A DNA stretch of 64,000 nucleotides from Streptomyces sp. NBC_00414 (GCF_036038375.1 NZ_CP107935.1:9300001-9364000); one strand, 5' to 3'; shown: positions 49,724-59,131, counted from the stretch's first letter. Translations and numbers: made by a program. The notes: a model not told the origin generated them from the letters alone.

Positions 49724-52042
49724 ATGGGGGAGACCAGGCTCATCCAGGGCCGGTACCGGCTGCTCGACCTGATAGGTCGAGGCGGCATGGGAGAGGTGTG
49801 GCGGGCGCGGGACGAGTCGCTGGGCAGGCAGGTCGCCGTCAAGTGCCTCAAACCGCTGGGCCATCATCACGACAACTCGTTCACCCGCGTGCTGCGGGAG
49901 CGGTTCCGCCGCGAGGCCAGGGTGGCCGCGGCACTCCAGCACCGCGGCGTGACCGTCGTCCACGACTTCGGCGAGTCCGACGGAGTCCTGTACCTGGTGA
50001 TGGAGTTGCTCGACGGCCGCAATCTGAGCCAGCTCCTGGAGGACAACAGACAGCATCCGCTGCCGGTCGCCGACATCGTGGAGGTCGCCGAACAGGTCGC
50101 CGCCGCCCTCGCCTACACCCATCAGCAGGGCATCGTGCACCGCGATCTGAAGCCCGCCAACATCATGCGGCTCGACGACGGCACGGTGAAGATCTGCGAC
50201 TTCGGCATCGCCCGCCTAGGCCACGACATCGGCTTCACCTCACGCCTCACCGGCACCGGTATCGCCATGGGCACCCCGCACTACATGTCGCCCGAGCAGA
50301 TCGGCGGCACCGAGGTCGACCAGCGCAGCGACCTCTACTCCTTCGGCTGCGTGCTGTACGAGATCGCCACCGGCGCCCCGCCGTTCGACCTCGAAGACGC
50401 GTGGGCGGTACTCGTCGGACACCGGGACACGGTGCCCGAGCCACCGCGCAACCACCGGGCCGAAATCCCCGAGTACCTGGACCGGATCATCCTCGACCTG
50501 CTGGCCAAGGAGCCCGGCCGGCGACCGCACGACGCCCGGGAGCTGGGGCGCCGGATCGGCGCGGGCCGCACCACCCCGGCGTACGTGCCGACCATGGTGT
50601 CGGCGCCCGTGCGGCCCGGGGCGACGGAGTGGCCCGAGGCGAGGGAGTGGCCCGAGGCCAGGAAGTGGCCCGAACCGACGGAGCGGCCGCAGGTGGCGGA
50701 GCGGCCCGTCTCCCGAGAAGGCCGCCTGCCGTCCTGGACCCGCGGTATGACCACCGGCCACAAGGCGGCCGGGACCGGCGCGGGACTGCGCACCACACCG
50801 CCGGACGCCGCCGCGGGCCTCACCGGCGACTGGATCGCCCGCACCGACACCCGCGGGGCCCCGGACCCGGTGCCCGCCGAACGGCCCACCCCGTCACCGG
50901 AGTTGCTCACCGCACTCGCCGGCCGCCACAACGCCGGGCTGAGCCTGGGGCGGCTCGGCCGCTGGCCGGAGGCCGGCGAGGTGCACCGCGCCGTCGCCGC
51001 CGAACGCGAACACGCACTGGGGCCCGACCACCCCGACACGCTGGCCAGCCGCTACGAGGTCGGCTTCACCCTCAGCCGCACCGGCCGCCCCGCCGACGCG
51101 CTGCGCGAATACACGCATGTGGCCCGCACCAGGGAGCACGTGCTCGGCCCCGACCACCCGGACACCCTGGCCGCCCGTCAGGAAATGGCGTACGTACTCG
51201 GCCAGTTGGGACGTCACTTCGAGGCGCACCAGGTCTATACGGGCGTGCTCGGCGCCCGGGAACGCGCGATGGGGCCCGACCACCCGGACACCCTGCGCTG
51301 CCGCCACAACCTCGCCTTCAACCTCAGCAGGCTCGGGCGCCTGGAGGACTCGTACCGGATGGCGAGCGAGGTGGCCACGGCCCGCGCCCGCGTACTCGGC
51401 CCGAACCATCCCGAGACTCTCGTCACCCGCTACGAAGTGGCTTACGCCCTCGGTCAGTTGGGGCGGTGGACCGAGGCGCTGGGCACCTACCAGGAGGTCG
51501 CGGGAGCCCGGGCGCAGGCACTCGGCCCCGACCATCCGGACACGCTCGCCGCCCGCTACGAGGTCGGTATCAGCCTCGGCAGGCTCGGGCACAGCGCACG
51601 GGCCCTTGAGCTGTACCGGGGGCTGATCGACGACCGCATCCGCGTCCACGGGCCCGCCCACCCCGAGACCCTGCGCGCCCGGCACGGCCTCGGGGTCAAC
51701 CTCGGCAGGCTCGGCCGCTGGGAGGAGGCCCTCGCCGAGTCCCGCGACGTGTGCGCCATCCGGGAGCGGGTCCTCGGGCCCGACCACTCGGACACCCTGG
51801 TGAGCCGGCGCGAGGTCGCCGTCGGGCTCGGCTGGCTCGGCCGCTGGGGGGACGCGCTCGCGGAGTACCGGGCGGTGGCCGGAGCGCGTGAGCGGGTGCT
51901 CGGCGCGGACCATCCCGACGCGCTGGCCAGCCGCAACGACGAGGCGCACTGCCTGGAGCAGTTGGGGCGGGCGGGGGAGGCGGCGGAGTTGTACCGGAGG
52001 GTGGCGGCGCTGCGTCAGCAGCGGGTCTCCGGGGCTTGGTGA
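49724..52042 (+). CDS. Ser/Thr protein kinase fused to TPR repeats
   Basis: A 772-residue protein. The kinase domain is about residues 9-275: glycine loop GRGGMGEV, Lys40, catalytic HRDLKPAN with Asp141, DFG Asp159, and the GTPHYMSPEQ activation segment. A Trp/Pro/Glu linker (WPEAREWPEARKWPEPTE) follows. From about residue 390 come eight tetratricopeptide repeats of 42 residues, each with a GPDHPDTL-like signature, as in kinesin-light-chain/NB-ARC-type TPRs. There is no transmembrane helix, so it is a cytosolic kinase with a protein-binding arm, unlike PknB-type receptors. The start codon lacks a strong ribosome site. Confidence 0.92.
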   Translation: MGETRLIQGRYRLLDLIGRGGMGEVWRARDESLGRQVAVKCLKPLGHHHDNSFTRVLRERFRREARVAAALQHRGVTVVHDFGESDGVLYLVMELLDGRNLSQLLEDNRQHPLPVADIVEVAEQVAAALAYTHQQGIVHRDLKPANIMRLDDGTVKICDFGIARLGHDIGFTSRLTGTGIAMGTPHYMSPEQIGGTEVDQRSDLYSFGCVLYEIATGAPPFDLEDAWAVLVGHRDTVPEPPRNHRAEIPEYLDRIILDLLAKEPGRRPHDARELGRRIGAGRTTPAYVPTMVSAPVRPGATEWPEAREWPEARKWPEPTERPQVAERPVSREGRLPSWTRGMTTGHKAAGTGAGLRTTPPDAAAGLTGDWIARTDTRGAPDPVPAERPTPSPELLTALAGRHNAGLSLGRLGRWPEAGEVHRAVAAEREHALGPDHPDTLASRYEVGFTLSRTGRPADALREYTHVARTREHVLGPDHPDTLAARQEMAYVLGQLGRHFEAHQVYTGVLGARERAMGPDHPDTLRCRHNLAFNLSRLGRLEDSYRMASEVATARARVLGPNHPETLVTRYEVAYALGQLGRWTEALGTYQEVAGARAQALGPDHPDTLAARYEVGISLGRLGHSARALELYRGLIDDRIRVHGPAHPETLRARHGLGVNLGRLGRWEEALAESRDVCAIRERVLGPDHSDTLVSRREVAVGLGWLGRWGDALAEYRAVAGARERVLGADHPDALASRNDEAHCLEQLGRAGEAAELYRRVAALRQQRVSGAW

Positions 52043-52647
52043 CGCAACGGGCCGTCCTCTGCCGGGGCCCGCGCCGCTCCCCGACCCGCCCCTGCCCATG
52101 ACACCCGACAGGTCCGGTCGAGCGACCTGCGCACGCCCGTCGGGACGCTGCCGCACGCCCGCACCCCGGCCCAGCCCCAGCCGGCCCGGGACCGGCTCAA
52201 GGCGCCGTGCTGGACCGTGACGCCCGCCCGGTCCGCCCCCGCCGCCCACACCGTCGTCGGCTGCGACGCCCTCCTGCTGCCCTGGATGGCCGCGCACCGC
52301 GCCGCCGCACCCGCCCTGCGCCCGGGGACGGCTTCGTCTAGGCGACCCTCCCCGCCCCCGACCCGCTACAGCCGGTTCGCCGCCTACGGGCAATCCGAAC
52401 CGGTCAGCCTCATGTTCACCTACGAACTCCAGCGTCGCCGAGGACGGAGGACAGCCCTTGGCGCTCTTCCGTGAGTGCACCGTCCGTATCGACGGTGACA
52501 CCGCTCGCGTGCGCCACTGACCCGTGGCCGGGCGCGCAGATCCCCGCGCCCCTTGCGGGTGTCCCTGACGGGGCGTCGCCCCACATGGGTGTCCGCCGGG
52601 TGCGCGTGGGGGTGGTCGGTGTGGATCTTTGCGTGTTACCTAGGGGG
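52043..52647 (+). other. 605-bp gap without a supported gene
   Basis: The frame at about 52100-52338 (ending TAG in AACGGCTTCGTCTAGG-like text) reads a plausible but unrecognised stretch (CDALLLPWMAAHR) and may be gene debris. I cannot assign it. A single copy of the dispersed repeat (GCGCAGATCCCCGCGCCCCT) lies at 52534-52554. Confidence 0.4.
52534..52554 (-). repeat. Single copy of the dispersed GGGGCGCGGGGAAC element
   Basis: The reverse complement of AAGGGGCGCGGGGA-TCTGCGC, matching the core of the 73-bp array at 15658-16069 with minor differences. It lies upstream of the CrtI-like gene. Confidence 0.7.
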
Positions 52648-54210
52648 ATGGGTGCTCACGAGGGATACCGGGAACAGGACGTCGTCATCGTCGGCGGGGG
52701 GCACAACGGGCTGGTGGCCGCCGCCTATCTGGCCCGTGCGGGGAAGTCCGTGCTCGTCCTGGAGCGGCTGGGGAACACCGGCGGCGCCGCCGTGTCGACC
52801 CGGCCGTTCGCCGGTGTCGACGCCCGGCTGTCGCGCTACTCCTACCTGGTGAGCCTGCTGCCCCGGAAGATCGTCCGGGATCTGGGGCTGGACTTCCGGG
52901 TCCGCGGCCGCAACGTGTCCTCGTACACCCCCACCGAGCGGGGCGGCCGGCCCGCCGGACTGCTCATCGGGGGCGGCGAGCGGCGCACCCGGGAAGCCTT
53001 CACCAAGCTCACCGGCTCGGGCAGCGAGTACCAGGCCTGGCAGCGCTTCTACGGCATGACCGGCCGCCTCGCCAAGAAGGTCTTCCCCACCCTCACCGAA
53101 CCGCTCCCCACCCGCGAGGAACTGCGCCGCCGCATCGACGACGAGGAAGCCTGGCGCGTCCTCTTCGAGGAACCGTTGGGGGTCGCCGTCGAGGACACCT
53201 TCGCCGACGACCTCGTCCGCGGAGTCGTCCTCACCGACGCACTCATCGGCACCTTCGCCGACGCCCACGACCCGACCCTGCGGCAGAACCGCTGCTTCCT
53301 CTACCACGTGATCGGCGGCGGCACCGGAGCCTGGGACGTGCCGGTCGGCGGCATGGGCGCGCTCACCGACGCGCTGGCCGGCGCCGCCCGCAACGCCGGC
53401 GCGGTCCTCGCGACCGGCCACGAGGCGCTCCGGGTGGAGACGGACGGCCGCGCCGCCGAGGTCACCTACCGGACCGCGGACGGTGAGGCGACCGTCGCCG
53501 CCCGGCACGTACTCGTCAACGCCTCCCCGCAGGAACTCGCGCGACTGACCGGCGACGAGCCGCCCCTGCCCGCCGAGGGCGCCCAGCTCAAGGTCAACAT
53601 GCTGCTGAAGCGGCTGCCCCGGCTGCGCGACACGTCCGTCGACCCGCGCGAGGCCTTCGCCGGCACCTTCCACATCGCCGAGGGGTACGAGCAACTGGCG
53701 ACCGCCCACGCGCAGGCCTCGTCCGGTGTGCTGCCCGAGGCGCCGCCCTCCGAGATCTACTGCCACTCCCTGACCGACCCCTCGATCCTGGGCCCCGATC
53801 TGATCCAGCAGGGCTACCACACCCTCACGCTCTTCGGGCTCCACACACCTGCCCGGCTCTTCGCCCAGGACAACGACGGCGTACGCCGCGAGCTGCTGAA
53901 GTCCACCCTGGCGCAACTGGACGCCCACCTCGTCGAACCGATCGTCGACTGCCTGGCGGCCGACGCGGACGGCCGGCTCTGCGTCGAGGCGAAGACACCC
54001 CTCGACCTGGAACGCGATCTCAGACTCCCCGGCGGCAACATCTTCCACCGCGACCTCGCCTTCCCCCACACCCAGGAGGACACCGGCCGCTGGGGCGTCG
54101 AGACGGCCCACGCCAACATCCTCCTCTGCGGCGCGGGCGCGGTGAGGGGCGGAGGCGTGAGCGGCGTACCGGGCCACAACGCGGCGATGGCCCTCCTGGA
54201 AGCCCCGTAG
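52648..54210 (+). CDS. Phytoene-desaturase-like FAD-dependent oxidoreductase (CrtI/PYROXD2 type)
   Basis: A 520-residue flavoprotein. The dinucleotide-binding fold is QDVVIVGGGHNGLVAAAYLARAGKSVLVLERL, followed by NTGGAAVSTRPFAGVDARLSRYSYL. The FAD-binding end is LCGAGAVRGGGVSGVPGHNAAMALL, as in CrtI-type enzymes. It is closer to PYROXD2-like proteins than to dedicated carotenoid desaturases, and no crtB/crtE genes are nearby, so carotenoid synthesis should not be assumed. ATG 52648 has AGGGGG directly adjacent, an unusually tight ribosome site; no alternative start is better. Confidence 0.86.
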   Translation: MGAHEGYREQDVVIVGGGHNGLVAAAYLARAGKSVLVLERLGNTGGAAVSTRPFAGVDARLSRYSYLVSLLPRKIVRDLGLDFRVRGRNVSSYTPTERGGRPAGLLIGGGERRTREAFTKLTGSGSEYQAWQRFYGMTGRLAKKVFPTLTEPLPTREELRRRIDDEEAWRVLFEEPLGVAVEDTFADDLVRGVVLTDALIGTFADAHDPTLRQNRCFLYHVIGGGTGAWDVPVGGMGALTDALAGAARNAGAVLATGHEALRVETDGRAAEVTYRTADGEATVAARHVLVNASPQELARLTGDEPPLPAEGAQLKVNMLLKRLPRLRDTSVDPREAFAGTFHIAEGYEQLATAHAQASSGVLPEAPPSEIYCHSLTDPSILGPDLIQQGYHTLTLFGLHTPARLFAQDNDGVRRELLKSTLAQLDAHLVEPIVDCLAADADGRLCVEAKTPLDLERDLRLPGGNIFHRDLAFPHTQEDTGRWGVETAHANILLCGAGAVRGGGVSGVPGHNAAMALLEAP

Positions 54211-54220
54211 GGGAGCCCCG

Positions 54221-54251
54221 CAAGGGGCGCGGGGAACGGCGCGGGCAACCC
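54221..54251 (+). repeat. Dispersed GGGGCGCGGGGAAC element between convergent genes
   Basis: CAAGGGGCGCGGGGAACGGC, followed by GCGGGCAACCC, is the same core as the 73-bp array. It lies in the 125-bp gap between the CrtI-like gene (stop 54210) and the serine hydrolase (stop 54336), where a terminator would be expected. Confidence 0.75.
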
Positions 54252-54335
54252 CCACGACCCGCACACGCATCCGCCACGGCCGTGCCCACGGCGGATGCGG
54301 CAGGTCGAGGGTGCGCTCGGACACCGTCGGTGCAC

Positions 54336-56132
54336 TCAGTCCGAGGACACCACCCATCCCACGGCCACGATCCGCGCCGAGTCCGCCGGCCGCGCCTCGT
54401 CGAACAGGACCCGTTCGTCGTCACCGACCCGCAGCGCGTCCACGTACACGCCCCGCCCCACGTACAGCCGATCCGTCGCGTACCGCCAGCGCAGCGCGAG
54501 TTGCGCGGCCGAGGGAAGGTCCGCGCCGACCCGGTGCCAGGTCCGGCCCGACCAGCCGGTCACCGACCCGGCGGGGTGTCCGGCCGGATCCTCCCCGCTG
54601 CGGACGGTGGTGAACGGCACGGCCTCCCACGTCGTGCCGCCGTCCACCGAGGACTCCAGGAAGAGCGCGTCCGCCTGCGGTTCGGTGTCCCACCACAGGG
54701 CGCACCGCAGCCGCCCTCCGGCGCCGACGTCCAGCGCGGGCAGCGTCAGCGTCGCGGAGGTCGCGGTCGCCATGCCGGCGAACCAGGCAGTACGCCCCCG
54801 CGCGGGCCGGACCGGAACGGCGCGGGCCAGGTTGTCGGCGGCGGCGACACGGGGAGCGGAACCGGAGCGCCAACCGCGCACGGGGTGGACGGAGTTGCCG
54901 AGGAGGACGAGGAACGAGTCGGTCGTCGGGTCGAGCACGAGCGAGGTGCCGGTGAAGCCCGTGTGCCCCGCGGTGCGCGGAGTGGCCATCGCGCCCATGT
55001 ACCAGTGCTGGTAGAGCTCGAAGCCGAGACCGTGCTCGTCGCCCGGGAAGGCCGTGTTGAAGTCGGTGAACATCAGCTCCACGGACTCGGGCTCCAGGAC
55101 GCGCGCCCTGCCGTACACACCGCCGTTGAGCAGCGTCCGGCCGAGGATCGCGAGGTCCCACGCGGTGGAGAAGACACCGGCGTGACCTGCCACGCCGCCC
55201 AGGCTGTACGCGTTCTCGTCGTGCACCTCGCCCCACACGAGACCGCGGTCGAGCCCCGACCAGGGCTTGCGGGCGTCCTCGGTGGCGGCGATCCGCGGTT
55301 TCCAGGAGGGCGGCGGGTTGTAGCGGGTGCGGCACATCCCGAGCGGAGCGGTGATCTCGGTCCGGAGCAGGACGTCCAGGGCGTGACCGGTGATCTTCTC
55401 CAGGACGAGTTGCAGCGAGATCAGGTTGAGGTCCGAGTAGAGGTACTTCGTGCCGGGCGGGTTGAGGGGCGCTTCCTTCCAGACGAGCTGGAGCTTCTCC
55501 TCGTACGTCGGCGCGCTGTAGAGCGGGATCCAGGCGCGGAACCCCGAGGTGTGGGTGAGCAGTTGGCGGATGGTGATGTCCTGCTTGCCCGCGCCGCCGA
55601 AGTCCGGGAGGTACGAGGCGACCTTGCCCTCCAGTTCCAGCGTGCCGCGCTCGATCTGCTGCACGGCGAGGATCGACGTGAACAGCTTCGACACCGAGGC
55701 GAGGTCGAAGACCGTGTCCTCGGCCATCGCGATCTGCTGTTCCGCGGGGAACTCCACGGCGGTGTCGGTCTTCTCGTCGTACGCCGAGTAGCGCACGGCC
55801 CTGCCGATCGGCTGATGCAGGGCGACCGTACCGCCGCGGCCCGCGAGCAGCACGGCGCCCGCGTACCAGGGGTGCTTGGGGGAGGGGCCGAGGAACGCCT
55901 CGGCGTCGGTGACGAGTCGGCGCAGGGGAGCGGGGAGGAGGCCCGCGCGTTCGGCGGAGCCGTGCCGCAGGGTCGGGCGGCGGGGGCCCGCCTTGCCGCT
56001 CCCGGCCGTGCCGGGGGCCGCCGACGCGGCGGGCAGGGGTGCCAGCATCAGTGCTCCGCCCAACGCCGTCAGGCCGCGCCCCACTTGACGACGGGTCGGC
56101 CCGCCGCCCGCTCTGTCCGCCGTCGACGCCAT
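54336..56132 (-). CDS. Secreted serine hydrolase (class C beta-lactamase fold) with C-terminal jelly-roll
   Basis: A 598-residue exported hydrolase. The twin-arginine leader is TRRQVGRGLTALGGALMLAP, with cleavage near AASAAPG. The beta-lactamase/DD-peptidase domain covers about 60-410: SVSK (Ser-x-x-Lys), YSDLN (Tyr-x-Asn-like) and HTGFTG (the KTG equivalent). A C-terminal beta-sandwich of about 150 residues (LPALDVGAGGRLRCALWWDTE) may bind carbohydrate or wall. Likely an esterase or D-aminopeptidase-type enzyme rather than a resistance lactamase. Met 56132 has GGGAGA upstream; Met 56150 is an alternative. Confidence 0.88.
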   Translation of the reverse strand: MASTADRAGGGPTRRQVGRGLTALGGALMLAPLPAASAAPGTAGSGKAGPRRPTLRHGSAERAGLLPAPLRRLVTDAEAFLGPSPKHPWYAGAVLLAGRGGTVALHQPIGRAVRYSAYDEKTDTAVEFPAEQQIAMAEDTVFDLASVSKLFTSILAVQQIERGTLELEGKVASYLPDFGGAGKQDITIRQLLTHTSGFRAWIPLYSAPTYEEKLQLVWKEAPLNPPGTKYLYSDLNLISLQLVLEKITGHALDVLLRTEITAPLGMCRTRYNPPPSWKPRIAATEDARKPWSGLDRGLVWGEVHDENAYSLGGVAGHAGVFSTAWDLAILGRTLLNGGVYGRARVLEPESVELMFTDFNTAFPGDEHGLGFELYQHWYMGAMATPRTAGHTGFTGTSLVLDPTTDSFLVLLGNSVHPVRGWRSGSAPRVAAADNLARAVPVRPARGRTAWFAGMATATSATLTLPALDVGAGGRLRCALWWDTEPQADALFLESSVDGGTTWEAVPFTTVRSGEDPAGHPAGSVTGWSGRTWHRVGADLPSAAQLALRWRYATDRLYVGRGVYVDALRVGDDERVLFDEARPADSARIVAVGWVVSSD

Positions 56133-56313
56133 CGATGTGTCTCCCGTCATGCCGCCTGAAAGTAACTTTCCGCCCTCGCTGTGTCCGATGAAACTTTTGT
56201 GTCGGGCGGGGGCCCTGTCAACGGTGCCGCCTCGACTCCTCACCTGCCGAGAAAACTGACGGGGCATCAGAAAAGGTCTTCCCTCGTCCGGAGGACTGCG
56301 GCATCCTGCGCCC

Positions 56314-57423
56314 ATGCAGACGGAGCTGAGCAAGAAACTGGGAGTCGAGCACGCCCTCTTCGGCTTCACGCCGTTCCCCGCCGTCGCCGCTGCCATCAGC
56401 CGGGCCGGCGGACTCGGCGTGCTCGGCGCGGTCCGCTACACCGACCCCGACGAGCTCAAGGGAGACCTCGACTGGATGGAGTCGCATGTCGACGGAAGGC
56501 CGTACGGGCTCGACGTCGTCATGCCCGCCAAGAAGGTCGAGGGCGTCACCGAGGCCGATGTCGAGGCGATGATCCCCGAGGGGCACCGCCAGTACGTCCG
56601 GGACACCCTGGCCAAGTACGAGGTGCCCGAACTCGACGAGGGCGAGGCCTCCGGCTGGCGCATCACCGGCTGGATGGAACAGGTCGCGCGCACCCAGCTG
56701 GACGTCGCCTTCGACTATCCGATCAAGCTGCTGGCCAACGCGCTCGGCTCGCCGCCCGCCGATGTCGTCGAGCGCGCCCACGAGAAGGGCGTGCTCGTCG
56801 CCGCCCTCGCGGGCAGTGCCCGGCACGCGCGCAAGCACGCCGAGGCGGGCATCGACATCGTCGTCGCCCAGGGCTACGAGGGCGGCGGCCACACCGGTGA
56901 GATCGCCTCCATGGTGCTCACCCCCGAGGTCGTCGAGGCGGTCGCGCCCCTGCCCGTGCTCGCCGCGGGCGGCATCGGCAGCGGGCAGCAGATGGCCGCC
57001 GCGCTCACACTCGGCGCCCAGGGTGTGTGGCTCGGCTCCATATGGCTGACCACCACAGAGGCCGACATGCACTCGCGCGCCCTGACGCGGAAGCTCCTCG
57101 CCGCGGGGTCCGGCGACACGGTCCGCTCGCGCGCGCTGACCGGGAAACCCGCACGCCAGCTGCGTACCGAATGGACCGACGCCTGGGAAGACCCGAACGG
57201 ACCCGGCACGCTCCCCATGCCCCTGCAGGGACTGCTGGTCGCCGAGGCCGTCTCACGGATCCAGAAGCACGAGGTGGAACCGCTGCTCGGCACCCCCGTG
57301 GGACAGATCGTCGGCCGGATGAACAGCGAACGCAGTGTCCAGGAGGTCGTCGACGACCTCACGCGCGGCTTCGAGGAGGCCGTGGACCGACTCGACCGCA
57401 TTGCCGGAAGGAGCCACGAGTGA
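56314..57423 (+). CDS. FMN-dependent nitronate monooxygenase-family oxidoreductase
   Basis: A 369-residue TIM-barrel flavoprotein of the 2-nitropropane dioxygenase/NMO family: AISRAGGLGVLGA, VVAQGYEGGGHTGE with the active-site His, PVLAAGGIGSGQQMAAAL and LGAQGVWLGS (phosphate binding). The long insert (VDGRPYGLDVVMPAKKVEG to WRITGWMEQVARTQ) marks a subgroup commonly linked to acyl-CoA metabolism in actinobacteria. Here the downstream acyl-CoA synthetase overlaps it by four bases. The reaction could be nitronate oxidation or an acyl-CoA reduction; it is not settled by sequence. Confidence 0.88.
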   Translation: MQTELSKKLGVEHALFGFTPFPAVAAAISRAGGLGVLGAVRYTDPDELKGDLDWMESHVDGRPYGLDVVMPAKKVEGVTEADVEAMIPEGHRQYVRDTLAKYEVPELDEGEASGWRITGWMEQVARTQLDVAFDYPIKLLANALGSPPADVVERAHEKGVLVAALAGSARHARKHAEAGIDIVVAQGYEGGGHTGEIASMVLTPEVVEAVAPLPVLAAGGIGSGQQMAAALTLGAQGVWLGSIWLTTTEADMHSRALTRKLLAAGSGDTVRSRALTGKPARQLRTEWTDAWEDPNGPGTLPMPLQGLLVAEAVSRIQKHEVEPLLGTPVGQIVGRMNSERSVQEVVDDLTRGFEEAVDRLDRIAGRSHE

Positions 57424-59024
57424 GCCAGCCCCCCAACGGCTTCTGGTCTCAGGCCACCGCCGACCCCGAGCGCATCGTGCTCGTCGCGACCGACGGCGAG
57501 GTGTGGACCGCAGGACGGCTGCACGCCGAGGCCAACCGCCTGGTCCACGGACTGCGCGCCGCCGGGCTCGAACGCGGCGACTCCTTCGCCGTCGTGCTGC
57601 CCAACGGCGTCGAGTTCCTCACCGCCCACCTCGCCGCCTCACAGGCCGGCTTCTACCTCGTACCCGTCAACCACCATCTCGTCGGCCCCGAGATCGCCTG
57701 GATCGTCGCCGACTCCGGGGCCAAGGCGCTCATCGCGCACGAGCGGTTCGGCGACGCCGCACGCCACGCGGCCGACGAGGCGAAGCTCCCCGCGGACCGG
57801 CGGTACGCGGTCGGCGCGGCCGGGGCGGCGAGCACGACCGGTTCAGCCACTGCAGCCGGTTCGGCCGGTTCGATCGAGGGGTTCCGGCCGTACGCCGACC
57901 TGCTCGACGGGCAGCCCGGGTCCGTGCCCGGGGACCGGACGCTCGGCTGGGTCATGAACTACACCTCGGGCACCACGGGCCGTCCGCGCGGCATCCGGCG
58001 TCCGCTGCCCGGCAAGCTCCCCGAGGAGACGTACCTCGGTGGTTTCCTCGGCATCTTCGGCATCAAGCCGTTCGACGGCAACGTGCATCTGGTGTGCTCG
58101 CCGCTCTACCACACGGCGGTCCTCCAGTTCGCGGGCGCGTCCCTGCACATCGGGCACCGGCTGGTGCTGATGGACAAGTGGACGCCCGAGGAGATGCTCC
58201 GGCTCATCGACACCCATCAGTGCACGCACACCCATATGGTGCCGACCCAGTTCCACCGCCTTCTGGCGTTGCCGGAGCACACCAGAGCGGCTTACGACGT
58301 GTCGTCCATGCGGCACGCCATCCATGGTGCCGCCCCGTGCCCGGACCATGTGAAACGGGCCATGATCGAGTGGTGGGGCCACAGCGTCGAGGAGTACTAC
58401 GCGGCCAGCGAGGGCGGTGGGGCCTTCGCCACCGCCGAGGACTGGCTGAAGAAGCCCGGCACGGTCGGCAAGGCGTGGCCCATCAGCGAACTCGCCGTCT
58501 TCGACGACGACGGGAACAAGGTGCCGCCCGGTGAACTCGGCACCGTCTACATGAAGATGAGCACCGGCGGATTCTCGTACCACAAGGACGAGACCAAGAC
58601 GCGGAAGAACCGCATCGGCGACTTCTTCACCGTCGGTGACCTGGGATACCTCGACGAGGACGGCTACCTCTTCCTCCGCGACCGCAAGATCGACATGATC
58701 ATCTCGGGCGGGGTCAACATCTACCCCGCCGAGATCGAGGCCGCGCTGCTCACCCACCCCGCAGTCGCCGACGCGGCCGCCTTCGGGATTCCGCACGACG
58801 ACTGGGGCGAGGCGGTGAAGGCGGTCGTCGAACCCGCACCCGGCTTCGAACCGGGCGAGGAGCTGGCCGCGGGGATCCTCGCCCACTGCGAACAGCAGCT
58901 GGCCGGATACAAACGGCCCGGGAGCGTCGACTTCATCGAGGCGATGCCACGCGATCCCAACGGAAAGCTGTACAAGCGACGCCTGCGGGACCCGTACTGG
59001 GAAGGCCGTACGCGTTCCGTATGA
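57420..59024 (+). CDS. Acyl-CoA synthetase (FadD/AMP-binding)
   Basis: A 534-residue ANL-family ligase that adenylates a carboxylic acid and forms its CoA thioester. Motifs are NYTSGTTGRPRGIRR (A3), EYYAASEGGGAF (A5), GDLGYLDEDGYLFLRDRKIDMIISGGVNIYPAEIE (A7-A8) and the C-terminal Lys in GKLYKRRLRD. A Gly/Ser/Ala/Thr low-complexity insert lies near residue 140. The GTG at 57420 overlaps the upstream flavoenzyme stop (GTGA) after GGAAGGAG. The similarity pattern suggests a bulky or steroid-like acid, but the substrate is unknown. Confidence 0.92.
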   Translation: MSQPPNGFWSQATADPERIVLVATDGEVWTAGRLHAEANRLVHGLRAAGLERGDSFAVVLPNGVEFLTAHLAASQAGFYLVPVNHHLVGPEIAWIVADSGAKALIAHERFGDAARHAADEAKLPADRRYAVGAAGAASTTGSATAAGSAGSIEGFRPYADLLDGQPGSVPGDRTLGWVMNYTSGTTGRPRGIRRPLPGKLPEETYLGGFLGIFGIKPFDGNVHLVCSPLYHTAVLQFAGASLHIGHRLVLMDKWTPEEMLRLIDTHQCTHTHMVPTQFHRLLALPEHTRAAYDVSSMRHAIHGAAPCPDHVKRAMIEWWGHSVEEYYAASEGGGAFATAEDWLKKPGTVGKAWPISELAVFDDDGNKVPPGELGTVYMKMSTGGFSYHKDETKTRKNRIGDFFTVGDLGYLDEDGYLFLRDRKIDMIISGGVNIYPAEIEAALLTHPAVADAAAFGIPHDDWGEAVKAVVEPAPGFEPGEELAAGILAHCEQQLAGYKRPGSVDFIEAMPRDPNGKLYKRRLRDPYWEGRTRSV

Positions 59025-59035
59025 GGCTCGCACCC

Positions 59036-59110
59036 CATGTGATCCGGCCCCAAGTGATCCGACTCCATGTGATGCCAGCCCATGTGGTGCCAGCCCATGT
59101 GGTCCCGACC
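59036..59110 (+). repeat. Five tandem 15-bp units leading into a terminator
   Basis: CATGTGATCCGGCCC, CAAGTGATCCGACTC, CATGTGATGCCAGCC, CATGTGGTGCCAGCC and CATGTGGTCCCGACC start at 59036, 59051, 59066, 59081 and 59096. They begin 12 bp after the acyl-CoA synthetase stop. The last unit is also the left arm of the hairpin at 59096-59131. Confidence 0.92.
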
Positions 59111-59131
59111 TGTGGGGGTCGGGACCACATG
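59096..59131. terminator. Strong bidirectional hairpin, 15-bp perfect stem
   Basis: Arms CATGTGGTCCCGACC and GGTCGGGACCACATG around a six-base loop, placed between the convergent acyl-CoA synthetase (stop 59024) and penicillin-acylase-family gene (stop 59150). Confidence 0.85.

Noticed and set aside
52100..52474. Possible gene in the gap after the Ser/Thr kinase
   Set aside because: Open frames are short, change frame, and match no family I recognise; left as unassigned sequence.
52648..54210. CrtI-like gene as evidence for a carotenoid cluster
   Set aside because: No phytoene synthase, GGPP synthase or cyclase nearby, and the sequence fits PYROXD2-like proteins better.
54336..56132. Serine hydrolase as a beta-lactam resistance gene
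   Set aside because: The fold is shared with esterases and D-aminopeptidases; the long C-terminal sandwich and lack of context argue against resistance.
59036..59110. 15-bp tandem units as coding repeats (CATGTG-rich frame)
   Set aside because: They lie after the stop of the acyl-CoA synthetase and end inside a terminator; the frame has no ribosome site.
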